From NCBI RefSeq assembly GCF_003583925.1, contig NZ_QYCN01000030.1, positions 1 to 49,981 on the forward strand: a stretch of DNA of 49,981 nucleotides, read 5' to 3'. The DNA comes from Hymenobacter rubripertinctus (lineage in GTDB: Bacteria; Bacteroidota; Bacteroidia; Cytophagales; Hymenobacteraceae). This document shows positions 15,857 to 22,931 of this stretch, in pieces; position 1 is the stretch's first letter, and each line of letters begins with the position of its first letter. Made by a program: the position numbers and the translations under genes. A model generated the notes under the pieces. The model worked only from the letters and a program-made list of their open reading frames with translations. It was not told the DNA's origin and did no database searches.

Positions 15857-17428
15857 CTAATGCACGTACGGCCCCCAATCCTCTTCAAAATAACGGACGA
15901 GGGCCTGGTTGTTGAGCTGGTTGATGTCGGTGGGGACTTCGCTCATGTCGGGGGGGAAGAAGCGCATGGCGCGGATGGTGGCGGGCGTGACGTAGCGCAG
16001 GCCGGGGGGCAGGGGGCCGGCATCGGGCCGCCAGTGGCGGTTGCGGCCGGCCAACACGAAGCCCCATTCGCCAAACGAGGGCACGTAGCAGTGGTAGGGC
16101 AGGGTGGTGAAACCGGCCGCTTCCAGGGTGTGGGCCACGCACCAGAACGAGCGGCGCGCCACGTAGGGCGAGGTGCTCTGGACCACCACCCAGCCCCCGG
16201 GGGCCAGCCGCCGCTCCAGTTCCCGGTAAAAGGCAGCCGAATAGAGCTTGCCGATGGAGTAGTTGCCGGGGTCGGGGAAATCGACGACGATGCAGTCGTA
16301 ACGGGTGGTATCCTGGCGCACCCACTGGTAGGCGTCGCCGTTGATGACCTGCACTTTGGGGTGGAGCAGGGCGCGCTGGTTGAGCTCCAGCAGCATCTGG
16401 TTGTGCTGAAACAGGTGGGTCATGCCCGCATCCAGGTCCACGAGGCGGATGCTTTGCAGCTGGGGGTACTTGAGCAACTCGCGCACCGCCAGCCCGTCGC
16501 CGCCGCCCAGCACCAGCACCCGGCGGGCCTGGGGCAGCGCCTGCATGGCCGGGTGCACCAGGGCCTCGTGGTAGCGGTACTCGTCGAGGGAGCTGAACTG
16601 GAGGTTGCCGTTGAGGAACAGGCGCAGCTCCCGCTGGTTTTTGGTGAGCACCAGCCGTTGGTAGGGCGTCGTTTTGGAGTAGATAACCTGATCCTGAAAG
16701 GCCAGGCCCTCGGTGTAGGTTTGCAGGCGTTCGGCGTAGCCAAACCCCACGGCCAGGGCCAGCAGCGAGGCCACCAGCGCGCCGGTGAGGCTGCGGCGGA
16801 AGGGGCGGGTTTCGGGGAAGCGGTAGAGGGCCACCCCCGCCACCACCACGTTCAGGGCCCCGCACAGCAGGGAGGTGCGGATGAGCCCCAGCTGCGGCAC
16901 CAGCACCAACGGGAACACCAAGGAAGCCAGCAACGCCCCAATGTAATCGAAGGTGAACACCCGCGAAACGAGGTCCTTGAACTCGAAGCGGTTTTCCAGA
17001 ATCCGCATCAGCAGCGGAATTTCCAGGCCCACCAGAATGCCCGTCAGGCCCACCAGCGCGTACAGAATCAGCCGGAACGAGCTCACGTACTCAAACAGCA
17101 CGAACAGCAGCGGGGCGGAAAAACCGCCCACCAGCCCCACCAGAATTTCGAGCCGGATAAACCAGCGCAGCAACGAGCCGCTCAGGTAGCGCGACAGCCA
17201 GGAGCCAATGCCCATCGAGAACAGATAGGCCCCGATGATGGTGGAAAACTGCATCACCGAGTCGCCGAGCAGGTAGCTGGCCAGGGTGCCCGCAATGAGC
17301 TCGTAAATCAGGCCGCAGGTGGCAATCACGAACACGGACCCCAGCAGCAGGGCCGGCCGGGCATCGGGCGGGGCGGCTACCCCGGCGGAGCCCGCCCGCC
17401 CGGCCCGCCGCACGGGTACTTTATCCAT
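15857..17428 (-). CDS. Membrane-embedded spermidine synthase-like aminopropyltransferase
   Basis: 523 residues. The first about 235 residues form about seven membrane segments (ALLLGSVFVIATCGLIYELI onward). The C-terminal part (about 240-510) is the SpeE fold: DEYRYHEALVHP (about 282-293), LVLGGGDGLAVRELLKYP (decarboxy-SAM binding, 307-324), VDLDAGM, NGDAYQW and the catalytic loop VVDFPDPGN (381-389), where soluble enzymes have D-x-T-D-P. This fused type occurs in membrane-linked clusters rather than in general spermidine synthesis. The ATG overlaps the DUF350 stop by 8 bases (ATGGATAA), implying translational coupling. Predicted: transfers an aminopropyl group from decarboxylated SAM to an amine at the inner membrane; the acceptor is unknown. 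Confidence 0.9.
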   Translation of the reverse strand: MDKVPVRRAGRAGSAGVAAPPDARPALLLGSVFVIATCGLIYELIAGTLASYLLGDSVMQFSTIIGAYLFSMGIGSWLSRYLSGSLLRWFIRLEILVGLVGGFSAPLLFVLFEYVSSFRLILYALVGLTGILVGLEIPLLMRILENRFEFKDLVSRVFTFDYIGALLASLVFPLVLVPQLGLIRTSLLCGALNVVVAGVALYRFPETRPFRRSLTGALVASLLALAVGFGYAERLQTYTEGLAFQDQVIYSKTTPYQRLVLTKNQRELRLFLNGNLQFSSLDEYRYHEALVHPAMQALPQARRVLVLGGGDGLAVRELLKYPQLQSIRLVDLDAGMTHLFQHNQMLLELNQRALLHPKVQVINGDAYQWVRQDTTRYDCIVVDFPDPGNYSIGKLYSAAFYRELERRLAPGGWVVVQSTSPYVARRSFWCVAHTLEAAGFTTLPYHCYVPSFGEWGFVLAGRNRHWRPDAGPLPPGLRYVTPATIRAMRFFPPDMSEVPTDINQLNNQALVRYFEEDWGPYVH

Positions 17429-17636
17429 GAATGGCGGCGCTGATAATCAGGGCCACGGCAATCATAAAAGCCGCCCCCATAATGGCCAGGGCCGTGTTGT
17501 GCTCCTCGATAATCTCCTTCCAGAGCATCCGGGGCGTGAGTTTCTCAATCACGATAAAGCTGAGTACCAGAATCACGATGCCCAGCACCGAGTATACCAC
17601 CGACGAGACGATGAGCTTGAAGTTGAGGTATTCCAT
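17421..17636 (-). CDS. DUF350 membrane protein (single unit)
   Basis: 71 residues, two transmembrane segments (about 9-30 and 48-69). The second half, EEHNTALAIMGAAFMIAVAL, is the DUF350 (YjfL) signature, with a conserved charged E-H-N at the start of the helix and small residues along one face. Many DUF350 proteins have two such units; this has one, so it would have to oligomerise. Function unknown. DUF350 genes recur beside membrane SpeE-like and SpeD-like genes, as here. Its stop overlaps the aminopropyltransferase start. A repeat element (17661-17872) separates it from the next upstream gene. Confidence 0.88.
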   Translation of the reverse strand: MEYLNFKLIVSSVVYSVLGIVILVLSFIVIEKLTPRMLWKEIIEEHNTALAIMGAAFMIAVALIISAAIHG

Positions 17637-17660
17637 GAGGAGGAGCTTGAGGTTAATTAT

Positions 17661-17872
17661 CAGTTGCCAGTGTTCAGTTGTCAGTTGTCAGTAGAGAACG
17701 TCATTCAGAGCGCAGCGAAGAATCTCGCTTGAAATCGTTGAATTGGTTGTCAGGGGTAAGCAAACGGCACCACGCGAGGTTCTTCGCTACGCTCTGAATG
17801 ACATTCTCTACTAACAACTGGCAACTGGCAACTGGCAACTGACAACTAACAACTGACAACTGGACACTGACA
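17661..17872. repeat. Composite palindrome: CAGTTG-type tandem arms around a family B core
   Basis: Core inverted repeat: CGTCATTCAGAGCG...GAAGAATCTCGC (17699-17727) against GCGAGGTTCTTCGCTACGC...GAATGAC (about 17774-17802). Outside it, the left flank is CAGTTGCCAGTGTTCAGTTG then TCAGTTGTCAGTAGAGAA, and the right flank is the complementary unit repeated more often (CAACTGGCAACTGGCAACTG and so on to about 17872). The arms therefore match but differ in copy number, as expected of slippage. It lies inside the polyamine-type operon. Confidence 0.85.
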
Positions 17873-17874
17873 AC

Positions 17875-18066
17875 TCATTTATGAAAATAGAGGGCGCGGC
17901 CGCCGGAGCCGTGGGTGCGGCCGGTGCCGTTGAGGTTGGGGGAGGCCTCGTTGTCGTCGCCGAGCAGGCGGTAGCCCGCCAGGCCGGCCCACACGAAGCT
18001 GCCATACACGAGCCCGGCAAACAGGGCGTAGAAGCGAATTTTCCAGAGGGAGCGGAGCCAGTCCAT
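17875..18066 (-). CDS. Small single-pass membrane protein of the polyamine-type cluster
   Basis: 63 residues, no recognised family. A basic amphipathic start (MDWLRSLWKIRFYALFAGLV) runs into one transmembrane segment (about 12-34). A polar, Gly/Asn-rich tail (DDNEASPNLNGTGRTHGSGG) ends in ALYFHK, probably periplasmic by the positive-inside rule. It starts 27 bases after the DUF4178 gene stop on the same strand, so it belongs to the operon. It may be a subunit or anchor for DUF350 or the aminopropyltransferase; that is a guess from position. Confidence 0.7.
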   Translation of the reverse strand: MDWLRSLWKIRFYALFAGLVYGSFVWAGLAGYRLLGDDNEASPNLNGTGRTHGSGGRALYFHK

Positions 18067-18093
18067 GCCGCAGGGAGTTAGGCGGGTGAAGGA

Positions 18094-19419
18094 TTAGGAG
18101 GGGCTAAAGTCGCTGTTTTCCCAGCGGGTGCTCTCGTGCAGGATCTGGCGGACGTACAGCATGCCGGGGTAGAGCAGCAGCAGCAGCAGGGCCAGCCCGG
18201 CGTTGGAGCCGGCCGTGGCCCGGGCCTGCACCGTGGCCCGGAACTGAATGGCCTCCGGCTTGCTGAGGTCGGCTACGGGGTAGAAGTTGAGGTGATAAGG
18301 CCCGGCCGGCACCTGGCTGAGCAGGGTTTCGGCGTTCAGGTTGCCTTCGTGCCAACTCTCGCCGTCCGCCACGCCGTGGTAGTATTCCAGACTGCTGCTG
18401 GCGGCAAACTGCTGGCCGGTTTGCTCATTAACGAGGGCGAAAGGCAGTTCCACCCAGCTGTTATCCACGCTGGCCCACAGTTTCACGGTGAGCGCGCCGG
18501 TGCCGGGCACCGCGAACGAGGGCGACACCAGCACCTGCCGCTCGGGGCCGTTGGGCGTCACCAGCTGACCCAGCGAATCGGTAACGGGCTGGGTGGGCAG
18601 GGGCTCGGTCACGAATTCGCGGTTGAATACGGTTTCGTTGCCCCAGAGCATCAGCAAAACGTGGGTCACGACGACGACCAGGGCCATAACCAGCGCCAAC
18701 GTGCGCAGCTGGGGCCACTTGCTGAAGCCCGGTACCGGCTGGGCCGCGCCCACGCCGGCGCGGTGGGGTAGCTGGGAGCGGGGCACGCCAAAGGCCTCGG
18801 CCACTTCTGCGGGTTCCAGGTGGCGGGCCAGAAACCAGTGGTCGCGGTTCTTATTCTGCCGCTCGCGCACCAGCATCAGCGGCGGGCCAACGTACTCCGA
18901 AAAGGTCAGGCTCTCATCGCTCAGCACATTCCAGTCGAACTCGCCCTCGGCGTACAGTACCCGGGGCGAATAGCGGTTGTAGAGCTGGAAATCGGTTTCT
19001 TCTGCCTCAATAAGGCCGCCCTGCGAAGCACGGTACTGCTCGGCGGTGGGCTCAATCAGCAGCCAGTGGCCCCGGAATACGGCCAGCTGGCGGTTGGCCC
19101 CGGTGGTTTCGTGGCGGAGCTGGAACTCCTCCCAGCGGTACGACTGGCCCTTGGCCTCGCACCGCCACTGATAGCCCGTGATGCGGTAGGTTTCGCTGTC
19201 CAGCTGCCCCGTGCTGCCCACCGCCAGCGGTATAGTAGGGGGCGGAGAATCTTTAAAGCGGCGCAATTGCTTGGGCGCGCCCTGCTCAGGGTACTCAAAA
19301 AACGTCTTGCACGCGGGGCAGCCGAAAAAGGCGCTCTGGAGGGCGTCGTAGTAGCGCACCTCGTGGCCGCAGTGGGGGCAACGGATGGCGGCCGGGGCAA
19401 ACTGCACGGGCTGGCTCAT
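18094..19419 (-). CDS. DUF4178 zinc-ribbon membrane protein
   Basis: 441 residues. The N terminus has a zinc ribbon (C14-P-H-C17 and C34-P-A-C37). A DUF4178 domain follows (about 60-200: PLAVGSTGQLDSETYRITGY, YRWEEFQLRH, FRGHWLLIEP, with a second block LYAEGEFDWNV). One transmembrane segment lies at about 240-262 (LALVMALVVVVTHVLLMLWG), then an extracytoplasmic beta-rich domain (about 285-400) and a second membrane segment (about 405-425). The architecture is a cytoplasmic ribbon/DUF4178 sensor joined to a periplasmic domain. DUF4178 proteins are recurrent neighbours of membrane SpeE and SpeD genes. The ATG overlaps the speD stop by 4 bases (ATGA), so the two are translationally coupled. Confidence 0.88.
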   Translation of the reverse strand: MSQPVQFAPAAIRCPHCGHEVRYYDALQSAFFGCPACKTFFEYPEQGAPKQLRRFKDSPPPTIPLAVGSTGQLDSETYRITGYQWRCEAKGQSYRWEEFQLRHETTGANRQLAVFRGHWLLIEPTAEQYRASQGGLIEAEETDFQLYNRYSPRVLYAEGEFDWNVLSDESLTFSEYVGPPLMLVRERQNKNRDHWFLARHLEPAEVAEAFGVPRSQLPHRAGVGAAQPVPGFSKWPQLRTLALVMALVVVVTHVLLMLWGNETVFNREFVTEPLPTQPVTDSLGQLVTPNGPERQVLVSPSFAVPGTGALTVKLWASVDNSWVELPFALVNEQTGQQFAASSSLEYYHGVADGESWHEGNLNAETLLSQVPAGPYHLNFYPVADLSKPEAIQFRATVQARATAGSNAGLALLLLLLYPGMLYVRQILHESTRWENSDFSPS

Positions 19420-19778
19420 CGGCGCACTTCGGTTTTGCTCTGCTCGCTGGCCCCAAAAAAGGCCAGCGTGGCCGCGTACAGGCTTTGGGCGCGGTCGGCA
19501 TTGTCGCGGCGGTAATTGCTCAAAAACACGTCGAAGGTGGCCAGGCCGTGCTCGGGCCAGGTGTGGATGCTCAGGTGCGACTCGGTGAGGGCCACCACGG
19601 CCGTGAAGCCGCCCGCCGCGAAGGCGTGGTAGGCGCTGCCCACGGCCGTAAGCTGCTGCTGCGTAATCTGGGCCTCAAAAAAGGCGCGGCAGGCGGCCAT
19701 GTCCCGCAGAGCCGGCACGGGGGCCGTAAACGTGGCCAGAATATGCAGGCCGGGAGCGTAAGAATCCATCAGGTTCAC
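19416..19778 (-). CDS. speD: SpeD-family pyruvoyl decarboxylase (AdoMetDC-like)
   Basis: 120 residues, the size of class 1B bacterial AdoMet decarboxylases. Self-cleavage motif ESHLSIHTWPE: Glu66-Ser67 is the predicted cleavage pair (Ser67 becomes pyruvoyl) and His72 matches the processing His. In characterised enzymes a Cys follows 20 residues after that Ser (Thermotoga Ser63/Cys83); here that place is Ser87 (DVFLSNYRRDN), and the nucleotides (AGC) confirm it. Either the decarboxylase mechanism is altered or the substrate has changed; SpeD homologues turned ornithine or arginine decarboxylases are known. It is the first gene of the cluster, coupled to DUF4178, and would supply decarboxylated SAM to the membrane aminopropyltransferase. 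Confidence is high for the family, low for the substrate. Confidence 0.88.
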   Translation of the reverse strand: MNLMDSYAPGLHILATFTAPVPALRDMAACRAFFEAQITQQQLTAVGSAYHAFAAGGFTAVVALTESHLSIHTWPEHGLATFDVFLSNYRRDNADRAQSLYAATLAFFGASEQSKTEVRR

Positions 19779-19930
19779 CTAACTACCCGCCCCGAACCAC
19801 CGGGCCAGACGCCGGCAAGATAGCAAATCGGGAATGAGTGAGTGATGGAATACGTGAGCCGTCGGGGTGTTGCGAGGAGGCACGACGAAGCAATCCTTCC
19901 TGCACGAAGCTACAGCCCTGAGTAAACGCG

Positions 19931-19960
19931 AAGCCCCCAACGTGCGGACGTTGGGGGCTT
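19931..19960. terminator. Hairpin terminator of the alpha/beta hydrolase gene
   Basis: Perfect 13-bp arms AAGCCCCCAACGT (19931-19943) and ACGTTGGGGGCTT (19948-19960), loop GCGG, TTTG-flanked. It separates the hydrolase gene (stop 20051) from speD on the same strand. Confidence 0.85.
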
Positions 19961-20032
19961 TGTGAATCGGTCGAAATGGAGAAGAAGGGGAAGGACGCAT
20001 GGTGTCGCCGTGCCTGCTGGCAACGGCTTACG

Positions 20033-20052
20033 CACTCACTCACTCACTCACT
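20033..20052. repeat. (CACT)5 microsatellite at a stop codon
   Basis: Five exact CACT units run into the stop codon of the hydrolase gene (20051-20053). A complementary GAGTGAGTGA lies at about 19835-19845. Slippage here could change the C terminus of the hydrolase. Confidence 0.7.
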
Positions 20053-21616
20053 ACTTCACCGGCGGGGCCTGGGCCTGAATCCAGTTGCGGATGACGTCCA
20101 GGGCGACGGTGGCGAAAACGGGGGAGGGCTGGCCATCGATGAGGGGCCACTCCGTGATGGGGGCCTGGAACAGGTGGTTGAGGCCGTCGAGGCGGCGGGC
20201 TTCCACTTGCTTGTTGGCTTTGAGGCCCTTTTCGAGCACGCTCAGGTTGGCGGTGGCATTCACCAGCACATCGTCGGCGCCGTGGAGTAGCAGCACCGGG
20301 CACTGCACCTGCTCCAGTTCCCGCTGGGGATAAAAGCGCAGGTAGGAGCGCACCCAGGGCGAGGTCAGGCGCCGGGCGGTGTTGGTGTAAACGGTATCGG
20401 GCAGGCCGGGCGTGCTCTGGCGCAGGGCCTTGGCTACCAGGTCCTGGGCCAGCCCGTCGGTGGGGTTCTGGCGCACGAGCTCCAGCAGCGGGCGCTGCTT
20501 TTTAGCCAGCTCATCCAGGCGCTTTTTCTCCTCTATTTTCTGGCGCAGGTACTTCTGCTCCTCCTGAATCTGGATCTGGGCGGCGTTGGCCCCGCCGGTG
20601 CGCATCTTGTCGAGCTTTTGCTGGGTGGCCAGGTTTTCGGCATCCCGCTGGCGCTTGAGCTGCTGAAAAAGCGTGTCGGCTACGGCAGCGGGGCGGCCCA
20701 GCCCGAGTTGGGTACTGAGCACATCGGCCCCGGGCAGGCCGGCCGCGGCTAGCGTTACCACAAAGGATGGGGGCAGGGGGCGGGCGGCGGCCAGCAGGGC
20801 AATGTTGCCGCCTTCGCCGTGGCCCAGCAGGCCCAGGTGGCCGGCATCTACCAACGACTGGGTCCGCAAAAAGGACAGCGCGGCCTGGGCATCACGCACC
20901 CGGTCATCGGGGCTGCTCAGCTCGGTCTGGCCTGTCGAGCCTTCCACGCCCCGGTCGTGGAAGCGTAACACGGCAATGCCGCGCCGGGTCAGGTGATCGG
21001 CCACGCCGCCCAGCAGCTTGTAGTCGCCGTACTGCCCGTCCTGGTTCTGCGGCCCCCAGTCGGAGAGCAGCACCACGGCCGCAAACGGCCCGGTCCCGGC
21101 CGGAATCGTGAGCGTCCCTTTCAGCGAAACCCCTTCGGCTTCATTCCGGAACGTAACTTCCTGCACCCGGTAGGGGGGCGGAAAGCGGAACGTTTTGGGT
21201 GGCGCTGGCGGCGGCGCTACAAAGCTCAGCGTGAGGGCGGCCTGGTAGCCGGGCTGGCTCCAGGTGCCTTCCAGCGTGCCTTCGGCTGTACGCAGCCCTT
21301 TAAAGCGGCAGCCCACTTGCTCGGCAAAAAACACCACCGTATCGCCCCGCTGTTCCACGATGGTCGGAATGCGGTTGATGCGCTGGGGAGCCACGTTGAG
21401 CACCGCGAACCGGTTACCGCTGGCCAGCTCCGTCACGATAATCTGGATGGGCAGGCTGCCCCCGGGCACCGCCAGCGGCCCCCGCCACTCACCTTCCAAC
21501 GAATACTTCCCCGGACTTTGGGCGTAAACTAACCCAGGCAACAGCAGCGCCAGCAGCAGCAGTGCCCGCCCGGCGTAGTTTCTGAGTACAGGTCCGCAAG
21601 CTCGATTCAAAGACAT
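20051..21616 (-). CDS. Exported alpha/beta hydrolase with Gly at the nucleophile position
   Basis: 521 residues. ATG 21616 gives a signal peptide (ALLLLALLLPGLVYAQ); a TTG 15 bases upstream is less likely. Residues about 35-135 form a small beta domain (LEGEWRGPL...), then an alpha/beta hydrolase of the Bacteroidota S9/dienelactone-like secreted group. The elbow that is normally GHSEGG reads G265-H-G-E-G-G270, so the catalytic Ser is Gly (GGC, one base from AGC). The Asp (HGADDVLVN) and His (LDGLNHLFQ) of the triad remain. A charged coiled-coil insertion lies at about 320-385 (QKYLRQKIEEKKRLDELAKK). Probably catalytically dead, or working by another mechanism. Monocistronic: terminator 19931-19960. 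Confidence 0.85.
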   Translation of the reverse strand: MSLNRACGPVLRNYAGRALLLLALLLPGLVYAQSPGKYSLEGEWRGPLAVPGGSLPIQIIVTELASGNRFAVLNVAPQRINRIPTIVEQRGDTVVFFAEQVGCRFKGLRTAEGTLEGTWSQPGYQAALTLSFVAPPPAPPKTFRFPPPYRVQEVTFRNEAEGVSLKGTLTIPAGTGPFAAVVLLSDWGPQNQDGQYGDYKLLGGVADHLTRRGIAVLRFHDRGVEGSTGQTELSSPDDRVRDAQAALSFLRTQSLVDAGHLGLLGHGEGGNIALLAAARPLPPSFVVTLAAAGLPGADVLSTQLGLGRPAAVADTLFQQLKRQRDAENLATQQKLDKMRTGGANAAQIQIQEEQKYLRQKIEEKKRLDELAKKQRPLLELVRQNPTDGLAQDLVAKALRQSTPGLPDTVYTNTARRLTSPWVRSYLRFYPQRELEQVQCPVLLLHGADDVLVNATANLSVLEKGLKANKQVEARRLDGLNHLFQAPITEWPLIDGQPSPVFATVALDVIRNWIQAQAPPVK

Positions 21617-21698
21617 TCGACTAGGAAGCAACAGGTAAAACAGGAGAGGGCAGGGGAGAGGGGAAGAAGAAAAGAGGCAGCAGGAGCAAACTGCCCGA

Positions 21699-22697
21699 TT
21701 AGGGCAGCAGCACGCGGTTAATCACGTGCACCGTGCCGTTGAGGCACTGCACATCCGGGATGACCATCCCGGCCGGAGCCATATTGCCGGCTCCCTGCAC
21801 CGTCAGCACGCCCTCGGTAAAGGCTCCGAGTTTGAGGGAGCCGCCGCCCAGGGTTTTAAGCGTACCGTTTTCGGGCAGCTCAGGCGTGAACTGGCCGCCC
21901 GCGACCACGTGGTTCAGCAACACGGCCGTAACGGTGGCCTTGGGCAGGCGCCGGATGTCGGTGGGCACGTTCAGGGGCACACCCAGCAGGGTGCCCAGTT
22001 CGCGGAAGGCCTGGTCGGTGGGGGCAAAAACGGTAAGCTGGGGGCTGCCGGACGAGGCCGACAAGGGGCCAGCCAGCTCGGCGTACAGCACGGCTTCTAC
22101 CAGAAAGCTCAGCTCGGGCGTGGTAAACACCTGGGCATCCTTGAGGGCAATAGCCGATTGTACGATGTCAACTCCCGTCGCCAGCAGGACTTTATCAATG
22201 GGGTGCACCGTGCCGTTGGCCGCTTTCACGTCGGTGGCCAGGATGCGGGCGCCATTCACGTAGCGCACGCCGCCGCGGTCGATGAAGCGGCGGCTTACGC
22301 TGGCGCTTTGCACTTGCAGCAGGGAGGCGGAGGCAGTGCCGGCCGTGAGGCTGCTGCCCGGCAGGTTGCCGTTGGCCACATGATAGAGCAGGGTGTTGGT
22401 CAGAAAGGCTTTGTTGAGGCTGATGAGGTCGGTGGCCGAACGCAGGCCCAGCCGGGCAAAGGCCGCGTTGGTGGGCGCGAAAACGGTGTAGTTGCCGCTG
22501 GCATCGTTAGGATTTTTATTAGAAAGCACCCCGGCTACACCTCCCCGGATGGCCGCATCTTCCAATAATTGGAAATCTGCGCTCTTAGCGGCAATGTTGG
22601 CAATGGACGGATCTGCGTCCTGCTTATCCGAGCAGCCAGTGAGCGCGCAACTGGTGGCTAAGAGGAAGCCTAATGAAGTTTTGAGGAGATTTTTCAT
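21699..22697 (-). CDS. Fasciclin (FAS1) lipoprotein with two domains
   Basis: 332 residues. Signal peptide with lipobox: LATSCALTGCSDKQD (Cys about 22). Two FAS1 domains: about 35-170 (YTVFAPTNAAFARLG, LLYHVANGNLPGS, VHPIDKVLLA) and about 185-332 (LTVFAPTDQAFRELG, LLNHVVAGGQF, NGTVHVINRVLLP). Each has the H1 motif F-A-P-T-[ND]-x-A-F and the H2 motif V-H-x-I-[ND]-x-V-L that define the fold. FAS1 proteins are surface adhesion modules; the ligand is unknown. It is divergent from the outer-membrane barrel gene at 22932, with a symmetric sequence (22763-22811) between. Confidence 0.93.
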   Translation of the reverse strand: MKNLLKTSLGFLLATSCALTGCSDKQDADPSIANIAAKSADFQLLEDAAIRGGVAGVLSNKNPNDASGNYTVFAPTNAAFARLGLRSATDLISLNKAFLTNTLLYHVANGNLPGSSLTAGTASASLLQVQSASVSRRFIDRGGVRYVNGARILATDVKAANGTVHPIDKVLLATGVDIVQSAIALKDAQVFTTPELSFLVEAVLYAELAGPLSASSGSPQLTVFAPTDQAFRELGTLLGVPLNVPTDIRRLPKATVTAVLLNHVVAGGQFTPELPENGTLKTLGGGSLKLGAFTEGVLTVQGAGNMAPAGMVIPDVQCLNGTVHVINRVLLP

Positions 22698-22762
22698 GTG
22701 ATTAGGGAGATTTTGTATCTCTTTTCAGCTATTTTTGCTGATAAGCCCGGATACAAACGAGG

Positions 22763-22811
22763 ACAAAAGTTCATCGGATTTATCTAATTACCAAACCGAT
22801 TGAACTTTTGT
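22763..22811. promoter_or_regulatory. Symmetric element in a divergent intergenic region
   Basis: Arms ACAAAAGTTCATCGG (22763-22777) and CCGATTGAACTTTTGT (22796-22811) match with a one-base indel around an A/T-rich 18-base centre. It lies between the divergent FAS1 and barrel genes. Each arm contains AACTTTTG, one base from TAnnTTTG, so it could be paired -7 boxes or an operator for a dimeric regulator. No terminator function is expected there. Confidence 0.4.
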
Positions 22812-22931
22812 TTTCGTAGTTCGACAGCAACATAAACCGGCCTGGTTTTGTTTTGGTATTCAAAATGGGAATTGTGTTTTCCCATTAACAAGATCATAGT
22901 TCATTTCACGGCTTCAACCTTCACTTCTTCG

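Noticed and set aside
15860..17443. 527-codon plus-strand ORF opposite the aminopropyltransferase
   Set aside because: Mirrors the SpeE gene almost exactly and lacks domains; the minus strand has all SpeE motifs.
17661..17872. Possible CRISPR array in the CAGTTGTCAGT repeats
   Set aside because: Units of 7-10 bases with no spacers and in mirrored orientation; no cas genes nearby.
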